64,000 nt of DNA from Rhodococcus sp. 4CII (lineage in GTDB: Bacteria; Actinomycetota; Actinomycetes; Mycobacteriales; Mycobacteriaceae). The notes below the pieces were generated by a model, which worked only from the letters and a program-made list of their open reading frames with translations, was not told the origin of the DNA and did not search any database. This document shows, piece by piece, positions 55,383 through 64,000 of the stretch (the first letter of the stretch is position 1; the number at the start of each line of letters is the position of its first letter). Location: contig NZ_JACCFE010000006.1 of NCBI RefSeq assembly GCF_014256275.1, forward strand, positions 27,385 to 91,384, written 5' to 3'. The position numbers were made by a program, and so were the translations under genes.

Positions 55383-56114
55383 TTAGAGGTTCCGGGTGTC
55401 CGGGAACATCTCGGCGGGTGCCGGGTCGGTCGGCAGCGGCGCGATGGCGTTGTCCGCCGTATGGTGGCCGTGCTGAACGCTGCACTTGCTGAACGGGCCT
55501 TCCGAGGACATCAGCACGGACATGTGGTGGTCGGCGTGGTCGCGCCACCACACGCTCATTCCGGTGGTGGGGTCGCGGCGGAAGTGTTCCCACGTGCGCC
55601 AGAGCGCTTCGAGTCGGGAGATCGCTTCTTCGTGTCTCCACCATTGGGGGCACCAGCGGATTTCATGGTTGTCGATGACATCGCGGCGGTAGCCCGGGGA
55701 CAGGCGTACCCGGACGAACTCTTCGGTCGATCCGAACACTGTGGTCGGCGGATTTTCCGCCTCGTCCGCTGCCTGCGCCTCCGCGACCAGCTGCGTCTCC
55801 AGCTCGGCGGCGAGTCGACGGCGGGAGAGCTCTTCGATCCGCTGATAGATCTCCGGGGTGAGTAGCTCGGCGAGCTGGGTTTCGGCGATCGCCTTGATCT
55901 GCGTACTCAGCAGCGTCCCGGTGACCTTCCCGATCCGGGCGCTCAGCTCATCGGACAGCGTGAGGGCGTCGCCTGCACCGTTCCCGTCGGTAGGGGTGCT
56001 CGCCGGGAACGGTGCGGGCACGAGACCCTCGGGCGGCGGTGTCCATGAATCCTCGGGTGGGGCGAGGTCCTCGTCGGGCGGTTCAGGCAGGTCGAACTCG
56101 TCGCGGCTGGTCAT
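55383..56114 (-). CDS. DUF4913-domain protein
   Basis: 243 residues. The C-terminal half is DUF4913: IRWCPQWWRHEEAISRLEAL, WRTWEHFRRDPTTGMSVWWR and DHADHHMSVLMSSEGPF. A Pro-rich N-terminus and an alpha-helical middle precede it. DUF4913 genes are characteristic of actinobacterial conjugative plasmids and sit next to coupling proteins. ATG 56114 overlaps the TraG-like stop by 4 nt. Its job in transfer is not known. Confidence 0.8.
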   Translation of the reverse strand: MTSRDEFDLPEPPDEDLAPPEDSWTPPPEGLVPAPFPASTPTDGNGAGDALTLSDELSARIGKVTGTLLSTQIKAIAETQLAELLTPEIYQRIEELSRRRLAAELETQLVAEAQAADEAENPPTTVFGSTEEFVRVRLSPGYRRDVIDNHEIRWCPQWWRHEEAISRLEALWRTWEHFRRDPTTGMSVWWRDHADHHMSVLMSSEGPFSKCSVQHGHHTADNAIAPLPTDPAPAEMFPDTRNL

Positions 56115-57898
56115 ACCGGCTGTACCTCTTTCGGTTCGGCGTCGTCGGTGAGGGTCACCGCTTCGGCGAGGGTCTTGTTCGCTTCGGGATCGTGGCGTGC
56201 GATCGATGCCCGCACCTGGTCGGCGTAGGGGCCGTCCCACCAGGGCACGGTCTTGACGAGGGTGGCCCGGTTCCCGGACGAGCGGACGATCGCGCGGCCG
56301 CGGGGCAGTTCTTCGAGTTCGGACTCGGTGAAGGTGGTGATTTTCGTGCGCTGGCGTGAGGTGGAGCGGCCGCCGCGACCGGAGGAGACCGATCCGCTGT
56401 ATTCCCAGTGCTCCCCGATCGCGGTGGACAGCGATCGGAGGTAGTTGTCGTCGACGGCGACCTCGCAGCCGCCGCCGTAGACCTTCACGTTGGCGGCCGA
56501 GTGCAGCATTCCCATGCCCTTGTTGCCCCACACTTCGGTGCCCTGGGCGTAGCTCTGCAGGATGGCCATGATCACGATTCCACGAGAGCCGTAGTGGCTG
56601 AACAGCTTTGGGAGATGAGTCCAGCGGACCACGTTGGCTGCTTCGTCCAATGCGGCGAGCAGCGGAACCGGTAGGCGCCCACCTTTCGACCGGGTGGCCA
56701 GTTCCTCGGCGGCCTCACAGATCGCGACGGTCAGCGCAGTCACCAGCGGTCCGGCGGACCCGTTGCCCTCACGAGAGAGCAGGTAGATGGTGTCGTTCGA
56801 GCGGACGAACTCCCGCGGATCGAAATGTGGTACCTGGCTTCGCTGGCCGTCGGTCGAGATCCACGGCCGGATGGACTGCATCTTCAAGCAGCGGATCATC
56901 TTCCGGGCCGTGCCGAAGACACCGCCGCGCTGTTTCGCCGGAGCGTTGTATTGGCCACTGAGACCGGATGCGTGCAGGTCGTAGCCGTGTCTGCGGAGAA
57001 TGTTGACCGGTTCGACGTTCGTCTCCTCGGTGACCCAGGTGTACACCTGGGTGATCGGCTTCTTCGCGGACGCGGCCGCCAGAAACAGGGCGGTGAGCAG
57101 GTCCTGTCCCTCCGGGTCGAAGAACGAATCCTTCTTCGCATCCAGGCCGTCGTCGCCGGCCGCGAAATGCGCGGCCAGGTCCGCGGCCCGGACCTCGTCG
57201 GTCACCCACGACAGCGGATCCCACCACCAGGTGTTCTCCCCGTCAGCGACCTTCTGCGGGTCGAAGATCCACACCTTCCCGCCCTTCGCCTCACGCGGAT
57301 CGCGGGTGGCATCGACCACGTCCCGCTTGTTCGAGGTGGTCAACACCGCACCGGGTGCCTCGAGGATCGCCGGAATCACCCGGGAGCTGCTCTTTCCCGA
57401 ACGCGGACCCCAGATGTCGACGTGCATGTCCTCGTACTTCGCGTACAGGTTCCGCCCCGACAACAGGTGCTTGCCGATCGGCACCCCTGGCGCCGCACCC
57501 TCTTCGAGGACGACACCCAACCGGTCCGACTCCTTACGGCACTGCCTCTCGGTCAGCGATCCCACGTCCCGCAACCGGCCCATGTGCTTGGCCTTGTTGT
57601 CGACGCGGGTGCGCTTGCCGCGGCTGCGGGCCACCAGCACCAAAATCACGAACGCTGCCGCCAGCACCAGCACCGCGTACACCGTGATGAGCACGGTTGC
57701 GGTGGTCGACCATTGAAGATGGCCCTTCACCAGGTCGATCAGGACCACGGCCGGGTTCGCCGGCACCTCCTGATCGGTGCCCAGGCGCAGCGCCAGCATC
57801 ACCCCGCCGCCCACCACCCCGACGACGGCCACCACTGCCGCGATCAGATACACCTCGCGTGCCGAATTGACTGGATCCTTGACTCCACGGTCACTCAT
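56111..57898 (-). CDS. TraG/VirD4-like type IV coupling protein
   Basis: 595 residues. Two membrane segments (about 16-37 and 67-90) precede the ATPase: Walker A GPRSGKSS at 164-171 and Walker B LLAALDEAANV near 420, followed by LPKLFSHYGSRGIVIMAILQ of the TraM-recognition type. Coupling proteins link the relaxosome to the secretion channel and pump DNA. GAGGGGAGCGGCG precedes ATG 57898. It should receive the relaxase encoded at 48721. Confidence 0.85.
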   Translation of the reverse strand: MSDRGVKDPVNSAREVYLIAAVVAVVGVVGGGVMLALRLGTDQEVPANPAVVLIDLVKGHLQWSTTATVLITVYAVLVLAAAFVILVLVARSRGKRTRVDNKAKHMGRLRDVGSLTERQCRKESDRLGVVLEEGAAPGVPIGKHLLSGRNLYAKYEDMHVDIWGPRSGKSSSRVIPAILEAPGAVLTTSNKRDVVDATRDPREAKGGKVWIFDPQKVADGENTWWWDPLSWVTDEVRAADLAAHFAAGDDGLDAKKDSFFDPEGQDLLTALFLAAASAKKPITQVYTWVTEETNVEPVNILRRHGYDLHASGLSGQYNAPAKQRGGVFGTARKMIRCLKMQSIRPWISTDGQRSQVPHFDPREFVRSNDTIYLLSREGNGSAGPLVTALTVAICEAAEELATRSKGGRLPVPLLAALDEAANVVRWTHLPKLFSHYGSRGIVIMAILQSYAQGTEVWGNKGMGMLHSAANVKVYGGGCEVAVDDNYLRSLSTAIGEHWEYSGSVSSGRGGRSTSRQRTKITTFTESELEELPRGRAIVRSSGNRATLVKTVPWWDGPYADQVRASIARHDPEANKTLAEAVTLTDDAEPKEVQPV

Positions 57899-58001
57899 CG
57901 CCGCTCCCCTCGCCCGAGGGTCGTGGCCACGACCGTCTTGGTCGAACTCGTCATCATCACTCCTGAATGTCGTTGCAGCTGTCGGTCACGCCTGTCCGGT
58001 T

Positions 58002-58598
58002 TCAGCGGACGGTCAGAGCGCTCACCCGCCACACCCCGAGACGGGTTGCGCTCATGTAGACCGCCACCGTGGATTCATCGAGCACCGCTCCGGCTGAGGT
58101 GGTCGCGGTCTGGGTGACGGCGACCACCCGCGAGATCCGGGCAGGCGCATCCGGTGGATGGTTGTCACCGGTCACCGCCGCGCGGGCTGTCACGGTCGCG
58201 TTCGCACTCGCCCACCGGTCCCACTGGGCACCGGTGATCGGCGCCAGCACGGAGAACGCCGCCTTGTTCTCGGCGTAGAACCGCTCGTCGAGCAGCGCTG
58301 CGGCCCGGTCGGCGCCAGCGGCCTGCGTCGGGTCCGTCGCGGGGGTATAGCTGAACAGGGCCTGCGCGGCGGCGACCATCACCGCTTCCGGATCGTTCTG
58401 ATCGACTCCGCTGAACTGTTCCGGCAGCTGCGGCGGTGGTGGAGTCGTCAATGCTGCCGTCGGACCACCGGAATCCATCGGTTCGGCGGCATGGTCATGC
58501 CCGTCGTCGGAGCTGCCGCACCCGGCCGCCAACAGGGCCACCGTCACCATCGCCGCGGCGACACTGCCGCGGATCGTCCGGCTGTAATGCCGATTCAT
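58002..58598 (-). CDS. Conjugation-cluster lipoprotein
   Basis: 198 residues from ATG 58598. A signal sequence ends in the lipobox LLAAGC, after which a Pro-rich spacer leads to a compact domain (EAVMVAAAQALFSYTPATDP and VSALTVR at the end). It resembles the small lipoproteins of actinobacterial type IV systems that sit at the outer face. The longer open frame has no coding bias. Order: TraG, this gene, membrane protein. Role in channel assembly is inferred. Confidence 0.7.
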   Translation of the reverse strand: MNRHYSRTIRGSVAAAMVTVALLAAGCGSSDDGHDHAAEPMDSGGPTAALTTPPPPQLPEQFSGVDQNDPEAVMVAAAQALFSYTPATDPTQAAGADRAAALLDERFYAENKAAFSVLAPITGAQWDRWASANATVTARAAVTGDNHPPDAPARISRVVAVTQTATTSAGAVLDESTVAVYMSATRLGVWRVSALTVR

Positions 58599-58602
58599 CT
58601 CG

Positions 58603-59286
58603 TCACCGGCCCAGGCCGGCGAACATGATCGCGATAAAGGTCGTCGTGACCACAGTGGCCACGCACACCACGATTGCGACGAGGACCAGGGCCAATGCGC
58701 CACTGGTGTATCGCGGTCGGACGCGGCGCACGACCGTGACCACCGCGACGACCAAGGCGGGTACCAGCAGGAGCGTGGCGGCGACGGCACCGCTCTGCCC
58801 GAGCCAGAACAACCAGTTCGCTACCGTCTGTTGCCGCTGCGGCCCCAACCAGAGTGTGTCGTCGATCCGGAGGAACTCACTGGCGATGTCCCGCGCCACC
58901 TTCCAGGTGAGGCCGACCGTAATCGCTGCCACCGCCACAAGCAGTCCCAGCGACACCCTCTCCCAGGGCCTGACCGGGGCCGGCTCACCGGCGACCTTCC
59001 GCAGTTCGGCGGCTGTGATCTGGTGAATCGTGCTGGCGTACGCCGGGGAAGGCTGACCAGGCCCCCGCAACGGCCGCCGGAGAACCTCGGCATCAAGCGC
59101 TTCCAGCGCCGACAGATACGCGAGGTCGCGTTGACGTTCGGTGACCTGCCATCCGTTCGCCTCGAGGATTTCGGTCTGGTCGCCCAGCACCCTGGCAGCC
59201 CAGTTGTGCGGGGCGACTTCTTCCTGGCCCCAACTCTTGATAGCCACGCTCTTCGGTGCGGGGTTCTCGATCACGTTTTCCGTCAT
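58603..59286 (-). CDS. Membrane protein of the transfer cluster
   Basis: 227 residues with an N-terminal soluble part of ~105 residues and about three membrane spans (SLGLLVAVAAITVGLTW, GAVAATLLLVPALVVAVVTV, ALALVLVAIVVCVATVV). GAAGGGACAGGGCAC precedes ATG 59286. It ends 4 nt before the lipoprotein start, so they are co-expressed. Probably an inner part of the secretion channel (VirB6/8-like by position); no sequence family recognised. Confidence 0.6.
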   Translation of the reverse strand: MTENVIENPAPKSVAIKSWGQEEVAPHNWAARVLGDQTEILEANGWQVTERQRDLAYLSALEALDAEVLRRPLRGPGQPSPAYASTIHQITAAELRKVAGEPAPVRPWERVSLGLLVAVAAITVGLTWKVARDIASEFLRIDDTLWLGPQRQQTVANWLFWLGQSGAVAATLLLVPALVVAVVTVVRRVRPRYTSGALALVLVAIVVCVATVVTTTFIAIMFAGLGR

Positions 59287-59343
59287 GTGCCCTGTCCCTT
59301 CGTGTTCTGAGTCGGTCTGTGTCCGGTCGTGTGAAGCGGTGGC

Positions 59344-59568
59344 CTAGAGGAATGGGTAAGTGCTGGTAGATCCGGTCAACATGAGCGTGAATCCGAAGAA
59401 CAACCAGATCCCGGGTGATCCCTCACCCGTCCTCTGGGTCCACCGCCGCCACCCGTACGCGGCGCCCGCCACTGTCACGATGACCGCGCCGGCGACGAGC
59501 GAAATCCAGGAGATCCACTCCAAGTGCTGCCCGAGCGGTGCGCCAATGACCTGCGCGGTGGCCGTCAT
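59344..59568 (-). CDS. Small two-span membrane protein
   Basis: 74 residues with two hydrophobic segments (ISWISLVAGAVIVTVAGAAY and IWLFFGFTLMLTGSTS). Size and topology suit a VirB2/VirB3-like pilin or channel component. ATG 59568 overlaps the lipoprotein stop by 4 nt. Confidence 0.6.
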   Translation of the reverse strand: MTATAQVIGAPLGQHLEWISWISLVAGAVIVTVAGAAYGWRRWTQRTGEGSPGIWLFFGFTLMLTGSTSTYPFL

Positions 59569-60455
59569 CGGACGGAGTCCTGCTCTTGCCCGCAGAGGCG
59601 CACGGTGGAGTCGGTAGCCGGGAAGTGGTTCCATCCGTCGAGGTTGTCGACCTCCGCGGTATGCGTCGTCGGCCCGTCGTGGTCCACTTCCAGGCGCCAC
59701 TTGTCGTCCACCCAGTGCACGACAAAGGAGCGGGCGGTGTAGCGCTCTGCGCTGCTCTGCGAGGCATAGTCGACGATCGCGTGCTGCGGATTCTGTTCAC
59801 TCCACCCACGGACCCGGTATGCGACAACGTCGGTGACCGGCGTTGCCCACTGCGGGGCCGGACCGGCGCCGGGCGAATCAACGTCAGCGGCGTGCACGAT
59901 CCGGTCGATGAGCGGTTGGCGATCGAGCATCTCGGGTGAGGCATCCGGCGCGGCAGTCGAGGCCACGCTGAGCACCTCGACTGCGGATGCGGCGCTGCGG
60001 GCGGCGGCGTTGATCAGATTGAGCCCTGCCAGGGCAGCTCCGCGAGCAGTCGCAGAGATCCCGCGTGGCGGGCCGACCTGACCGACGACCGGCGGGCCGT
60101 CGGTCGTCGACATCGGCACGGTGGTGCCCTCCACCCGCGCCCACACCAGTGTTCCGTCGCGGAACTGCGGGTCACTGTCGTCCAGGTCAGCGCATTCCCC
60201 TTGCGGGATGCTCATCTCGGATCGTGGCGCCGTGAACACAAGTCGACCGAGATCGTCGATCGTCGGTGTGACTGCACGGTCGGCGTCCGCGACATCGACA
60301 ATGGACATGGTGTCCTGTGTGGTGGGAGGCTGCGTTGACGGCTCCTCTGCTCGGGGCGCGCAGCCGGTGAGGACCAGGATCGCCGCCGCCGAGGCGCCAG
60401 CCCAGAACTTCGGGGATCGCGTCAGTCCGCCGAGATCGAGAACAATCGGGTTCAT
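59565..60455 (-). CDS. Large lipoprotein of the transfer cluster
   Basis: 296 residues. Signal sequence with lipobox LVLTGC at about 27-32. The mature part has a Thr/Pro-rich spacer and a C-terminal domain (DVVAYRVRGWSEQNPQHAIV, YTARSFVVHWVDDKWRLEVD) resembling the NTF2-like domain of conjugation lipoproteins. ATG 60455 overlaps the upstream stop by 1 nt (TAATG). Likely anchored outside the cytoplasmic membrane. Confidence 0.65.
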   Translation of the reverse strand: MNPIVLDLGGLTRSPKFWAGASAAAILVLTGCAPRAEEPSTQPPTTQDTMSIVDVADADRAVTPTIDDLGRLVFTAPRSEMSIPQGECADLDDSDPQFRDGTLVWARVEGTTVPMSTTDGPPVVGQVGPPRGISATARGAALAGLNLINAAARSAASAVEVLSVASTAAPDASPEMLDRQPLIDRIVHAADVDSPGAGPAPQWATPVTDVVAYRVRGWSEQNPQHAIVDYASQSSAERYTARSFVVHWVDDKWRLEVDHDGPTTHTAEVDNLDGWNHFPATDSTVRLCGQEQDSVR

Positions 60456-62143
60456 TACTGAGATTGCCTTTCTGTGGGTTGGTCGCCGAATCGGCGGACG
60501 TACATTTCTTCGCCGGCCCAGTTGGACAGCGGTTGGATGGAGACGACATCGCCTGATTGCGGGGCGCCCAGGAGCATGTCCTGGCCGTCTGTGACGCCGT
60601 GGTAGATGCCGACGTGGTGGGTGCTGCCGCCGGACCCGAAATAGATCAGGTCACCGGGTTGCTTCTGGTCGAACGGAATGTCCTGCCCGCGAGCGTCGTA
60701 GAGCTGTCCGGGGTTGGAGTGGTCTCCGGTGAAGTGCGGCAGACTGATCGCACCCCCGGATGCCTGGTAGACGGCGTACAGGGTCAGGCCGGAGCAGTCG
60801 AAGCCGATCTTGTTGGTGTCCCCGTGGGCGTCGGCCGCGCCGCCGCCGTCGCTGATCCCGCGGGTGGGGCCATTCACGTCACCGCCGCCCCAGGCGTATT
60901 CGGTGCCGAGCCAGCGGGACGCGGCCTCGATGACCTTCTGCCCGAACGGGCCCGGTGCGAGCGGGCCGTGCTCGCCGCCTGCGGGTGGGCACGCATCGGG
61001 CAAGATGCCTCCCGCTGCGACGGCCGTAGCCCGACCGGCGGAGGAGATCTGCGACAGTTCGTCGGTGGTGAGTTCCTTGCTCGCACCCTTGAACTCGCTG
61101 TACATGGCGTGCGCGGCGTCTTCCCACGGGGCGTACGCCTCCGGGTGCGCCGAGGCCTGCACGGTCTGAGCGGCGAGGGTGACCGGCATCGACTCCCACC
61201 CGGAGACCTGGAGAAGGGCCTGGTAAAACTTCACGTTCGCGGTGACCGGGTTCATCAACTCGTCGACCGTTCCCCAGATCCCGACCTGCTGCTGGTACTG
61301 GTTGACGGACTTGTTGTCGCTGCCGACGCCGTCGTGCGGGTAGTTCAGGGATTCGGGCACCACGGAGCTGGCGAGCATCCGGAATGTCGACTCGCGGCCG
61401 ATCGTGGCGAGGGCGACGGTGATGCCGCGCTCGGAGACACCCATCGCTTCCCCGATCGCGACGGCCTGCTTGGCGATCGCGAGTTGGCGGGCGTTGTAGA
61501 CCGCGAGCCCCGGGGCCGTGGAGGTGCCGGGCGAGGTCGGCGCCCCACCGTCTCCCTCCCCTGTCTCGGGAGCCGGTGCCTGGCCGGGCTCGATGGCCTG
61601 GTCCACCCAGGGAGCCGGGTCGACGGCGGTGCCGACACCGTCCGGGAGACGGCCCCCGTCCCAGACCTCGAAGTGCAGGTGCGCGCCGGTGGTGTCGCCG
61701 GCGTTGCCGATACGGCCGATCTCCTGCCCGGCGGACACCCGGTCACCGGCCTTGACCAGCACCCCGTCGTCGAACATGTGCCCGTAGACGGTCGAAACCA
61801 CCTTCCCGTCGATCTGATGATCGACGATGATCCAGTTCCCGAATCCGGAGGCGGGACCGGCAGCGATGACCCGGCCGTCGGTGAACGCGTAGATGGGAGT
61901 GCCGACCTCGCCGGCGAAGTCGATGCCCCGGTGCTCGGTCCCCCACCGCGGCCCGAAGCCCGAGGTCAGTGTGGTGGTGCCGGACTTGGTCGGTTTGACC
62001 AGTGATCCGGCAGGAGCTGTGCCGCCGCCGGGCGTCGCCGGGGCCGGGCACTCGTTGCCGCTGTCGGAGGCGACGACGACCACCAGCAGCACGAGTCCCA
62101 ACACGGCGGCCACGGCGGCGGCGACCAGCTTCTTGATGTCCAC
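60455..62143 (-). CDS. Three-domain cell-wall hydrolase for conjugation
   Basis: 562 residues from GTG 62143. A membrane anchor (AAAVAAVLGLVLLVVVVAS) is followed by an M23 peptidase (H71, D75, HLH at 155-157), a transglycosylase-like middle (ALATIGRESTFR, NQYQQQVGIWG, about 230-320) and an NlpC/P60 domain with FDCSGLT near 449 and HHVGIYHG near 508. It would open peptidoglycan for the channel, as VirB1/TraG-like hydrolases do. All three active-site sets are visible. It is in an operon with the VirB4-like gene. Confidence 0.85.
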   Translation of the reverse strand: MDIKKLVAAAVAAVLGLVLLVVVVASDSGNECPAPATPGGGTAPAGSLVKPTKSGTTTLTSGFGPRWGTEHRGIDFAGEVGTPIYAFTDGRVIAAGPASGFGNWIIVDHQIDGKVVSTVYGHMFDDGVLVKAGDRVSAGQEIGRIGNAGDTTGAHLHFEVWDGGRLPDGVGTAVDPAPWVDQAIEPGQAPAPETGEGDGGAPTSPGTSTAPGLAVYNARQLAIAKQAVAIGEAMGVSERGITVALATIGRESTFRMLASSVVPESLNYPHDGVGSDNKSVNQYQQQVGIWGTVDELMNPVTANVKFYQALLQVSGWESMPVTLAAQTVQASAHPEAYAPWEDAAHAMYSEFKGASKELTTDELSQISSAGRATAVAAGGILPDACPPAGGEHGPLAPGPFGQKVIEAASRWLGTEYAWGGGDVNGPTRGISDGGGAADAHGDTNKIGFDCSGLTLYAVYQASGGAISLPHFTGDHSNPGQLYDARGQDIPFDQKQPGDLIYFGSGGSTHHVGIYHGVTDGQDMLLGAPQSGDVVSIQPLSNWAGEEMYVRRFGDQPTERQSQ

Positions 62144-62151
62144 GGCCGGGT

Positions 62152-62454
62152 TCAGTCCCGCCCGGCGTGGCCTGGGATCCGCGACGACAGGTCGGCGATC
62201 ATCTCCGACGCCGCGGCCAGCGCCGCATCCCGTTCGCGCAGTTCGCGTTCGAGGTCGCGGCGCGGGGATCGGGGTCCGTCGGGGTGTGCTTCGACCCAGT
62301 TGCGCAGCGTGTTCGGGTGCACGCCGGTGGCTTCGGCGACGAGCTGGATCGCCCGCCAGCGGGAGGAGACCTCGTTCTGGAGGAGGGCGACACTCTTGAC
62401 GGCGGCGGTCCTCAGTTCCGGGGAGACGTCCCGGTAGCGGCGTTGCGGGATCAC
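62152..62454 (-). CDS. IS3 OrfA-like helix-turn-helix protein in the transfer operon
   Basis: 100 residues resembling the N-terminal protein of IS3-type transposases: RYRDVSPELRTAAVKSVALL, AIQLVAEATGVHPNTLRNWV, then a C-terminal leucine-zipper-like helix (RELRERDAALAAASEMIADL). There is no OrfB catalytic partner and no IS ends are seen. ATG 62454 overlaps the VirB4-like stop (ATGA) and the next gene starts 8 nt after its end. It looks domesticated as a regulator of transfer genes. Confidence 0.7.
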   Translation of the reverse strand: MIPQRRYRDVSPELRTAAVKSVALLQNEVSSRWRAIQLVAEATGVHPNTLRNWVEAHPDGPRSPRRDLERELRERDAALAAASEMIADLSSRIPGHAGRD

Positions 62455-64000
62455 GCGGCGTCCTCCTCACGGGCGGCGGTGTCGGTGTAGCGGGCGTTGG
62501 TGTTGTGGACTCCGGATTCGATCTCGGAGCGGGTGAAGATCACGTGCACCGGGATTCCGGGGGCGCGCGGGTCGTCACCGGTCTTGATCAGCACGTTTCC
62601 GGTTCCCGGCGGGGGCGGGGCGGGCTGGTCTTCCCGAGGCTGCTCACCGGTCATCGGCGGCGGGGACGACCACTTGGTGACCATGTCGGCTTCGGTGTCG
62701 GTGAAGGTGACTACGCCGTCGAGGCGGTCGATTTCCTTCTCCGGGATCGGGCCGATGATCTTCACCCGGGCGCGCTCGAGGAATCCGACTGCGCGGGAGG
62801 TGGTGGCGCCGTCGGCGGCGGTCTCGAGGTCCGCCATCGAGTGGGTGATCATCCACAGCCCGGTGGCGATCTGCCGGTTCAGTCGGGTGAGGGCATCGAT
62901 CCGGTCAACCATGAAGGGGCCCAGTCCGAGCACATCCCAGATTTCATCCATCACCGCTTCGAAGAACCGCTGCGGAGCCAGGCCCGCATCGGTCAGGGCG
63001 TTCGCTGCGTCGATCAGGGCGAATCCGTCCGACCAGCACACCAGCATCACCGCAGCGCGCAGCTTCTTGTCCCCGTTGGGGATGTGCGAGACGTCGAAGC
63101 CGATCGCAGGGTGATCGAGACTGAGTGGATGGGTGGTCTGTCCGTTGAAGATCCGCCCGAACCGGCTCTTGGGATTGACGAAGGCGCGCAGGGATCGACG
63201 CAGCGGCCGCACCGCCTCGCGGTAGTCCTCGATGGTGTCGACTCCGGCGTCTTCGAGGAGCTGGGGGTGTCCCTCGATGATCAGGCCGAGCATGTCCTCG
63301 AGCAGCGGCGGCTCGTCGGGGGTGAAGCCCTTCTCGTCGAACAGGATCGCGATGGCCGAGCCGACGATCGACTCTTCCCAGTCCTCGAGCGCTTGTCCCC
63401 GCCGCAACTCGATCAGGGCGCTCACAGTTTCGGTCTGGCGGCCTCGTAGTTCCTCGAGCCACCGCAGCTGCAGATCGGGGAACGCGGCCAGTCGCGGGAT
63501 GATCGACCCGAGCACACCACCGGCCAGGGGGTTGATGTGGCCGAAGGCGTAGCCGACATCGACGACCGCGTCCTCACCGGCGACTTCCTCGACGATCTTG
63601 CGGTAGTCGGGTTTCTTGTCGGCGAGGAATAGCGCGGTCACCCCTTGTGCCATCGCGCCGAGAATCACTTTGCGGACGAACGAGGACTTGCCGTAGCCGT
63701 TGAGGCCCAGGACAAACGCGACCGGGGCGGTGATGAAGCCGCGGCGGAACCAGTTGAGCAGCCCGAACGAGACCGGGGCGTGGGTGACCAAGTGGCTGCC
63801 GATCACCGGGCCGACCGCGGGGGCACCTGCGCCGACGGACCACGGCCAGAACGCGCCGGCAGCGTGCACACTCGTCGAGCGCAGTTCGGGTTGCTTACCG
63901 ACCGATGCGGCGCGGCCGCCGCCGGCCCCGCGGTGTCCCCGATCGCTCAGCTTCGGGCCACCCGCGCTGGTGCTCAGCTCGGTGCGCTCGCGGGCGCTCG
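62451..64000 (-). CDS. VirB4/TraC-like conjugation ATPase (5' end outside window)
   Basis: About 516 residues visible; the frame stays open to the window edge, so the N-terminus is missing. Walker A GLNGYGKSSF, followed by a Rec-like ATPase with LFLADKKPDYRKIVEEVAGE, a probable Walker B region (FFEAVMDEIWDVLG) and MITHSMADLETA. It resembles the VirB4-type/SCO6880-like ATPases of actinobacterial type IV secretion. It powers channel assembly together with the TraG-like protein. The C-terminal ~70 residues are Pro-rich. Confidence 0.8.
   Translation of the reverse strand, partial: SARERTELSTSAGGPKLSDRGHRGAGGGRAASVGKQPELRSTSVHAAGAFWPWSVGAGAPAVGPVIGSHLVTHAPVSFGLLNWFRRGFITAPVAFVLGLNGYGKSSFVRKVILGAMAQGVTALFLADKKPDYRKIVEEVAGEDAVVDVGYAFGHINPLAGGVLGSIIPRLAAFPDLQLRWLEELRGRQTETVSALIELRRGQALEDWEESIVGSAIAILFDEKGFTPDEPPLLEDMLGLIIEGHPQLLEDAGVDTIEDYREAVRPLRRSLRAFVNPKSRFGRIFNGQTTHPLSLDHPAIGFDVSHIPNGDKKLRAAVMLVCWSDGFALIDAANALTDAGLAPQRFFEAVMDEIWDVLGLGPFMVDRIDALTRLNRQIATGLWMITHSMADLETAADGATTSRAVGFLERARVKIIGPIPEKEIDRLDGVVTFTDTEADMVTKWSSPPPMTGEQPREDQPAPPPPGTGNVLIKTGDDPRAPGIPVHVIFTRSEIESGVHNTNARYTDTAAREEDAA

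Noticed and set aside
60557..62005. 482-residue plus-strand open frame
   Set aside because: Antisense to the wall hydrolase gene; no motif.
1..64000. CRISPR arrays and tRNA/rRNA genes
   Set aside because: No regularly spaced long repeats, no cloverleaf-like T-loop plus acceptor pairs and no rRNA signature were seen by eye; a tRNAscan or Infernal run would be decisive.

Overview
The window is high-GC actinobacterial DNA with the look of a large conjugative or mobilizable plasmid of a mycolata-type host (Rhodococcus, Gordonia or a relative). Supporting signs are strongly GC-biased third codon positions, many GTG/TTG starts, 4-bp start/stop overlaps, a mycobacterial-type SOS box, a DUF4913 protein, an ImuA'-like gene, a KfrA-like coiled-coil protein, a relaxase with a MobC partner and a one-strand type IV secretion cluster. 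No rRNA, tRNA, CRISPR array or replication initiator was found.

Layout. 1-12.2 kb is a defence island: a broken COG1112-type helicase-nuclease, a single-chain type ISP-like restriction-modification enzyme, an Abi protein with a HEPN-type RNase motif, and an ImmA/IrrE-XRE protein with its upstream partner. 12.2-16.8 kb holds debris with short terminal-repeat-like motifs, a large palindrome, the KfrA-like gene, an ATP-dependent DNA ligase and two tandem Trp-rich micro-ORFs. 16.9-20.5 kb is a metabolic cassette: PucR/CdaR regulator, CrtC/AttH-like lipocalin protein and an APH-fold kinase. 21-27.5 kb carries plasmid accessory genes: an SOS-controlled ImuA'-like gene, small zinc-binding and hypothetical proteins, NrdH, a DnaB N-domain protein, an HNH nuclease and HicAB. 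27.6-37.1 kb is one operon with a giant DarB-like adenine methylase-helicase. 37.2-38.9 kb encodes a TIR/DUF4062-like protein and a small partner.

39.2-45.6 kb is a parB-like gene split by a 4.8-kb insertion. The insertion carries a second lipocalin/kinase cassette and the stump of a tyrosine recombinase. 45.7-47.7 kb has an HNH protein, a CPBP protease and a small coiled protein. 47.7-50.4 kb is a putative oriT with mobC and relaxase. 50.5-52.9 kb holds a PycTIR/Cap12-like TIR protein coupled to a zinc-ribbon protein, then a lower-GC three-gene cluster ending in a 38-codon zinc-ribbon micro-protein. 53-64 kb is the minus-strand transfer cluster: a frameshifted gene, DUF4913, TraG/VirD4 coupling protein, lipoproteins, membrane proteins, a three-domain wall hydrolase, an IS3 OrfA-like HTH protein and a VirB4-like ATPase running off the window.

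The transfer genes would move the element, HicAB and the defence modules would favour its retention, and the DarB-like protein could protect incoming DNA. Three large genes (the helicase-nuclease, parB and a transfer-cluster gene) are broken, so the element is decaying or the assembly has indels.
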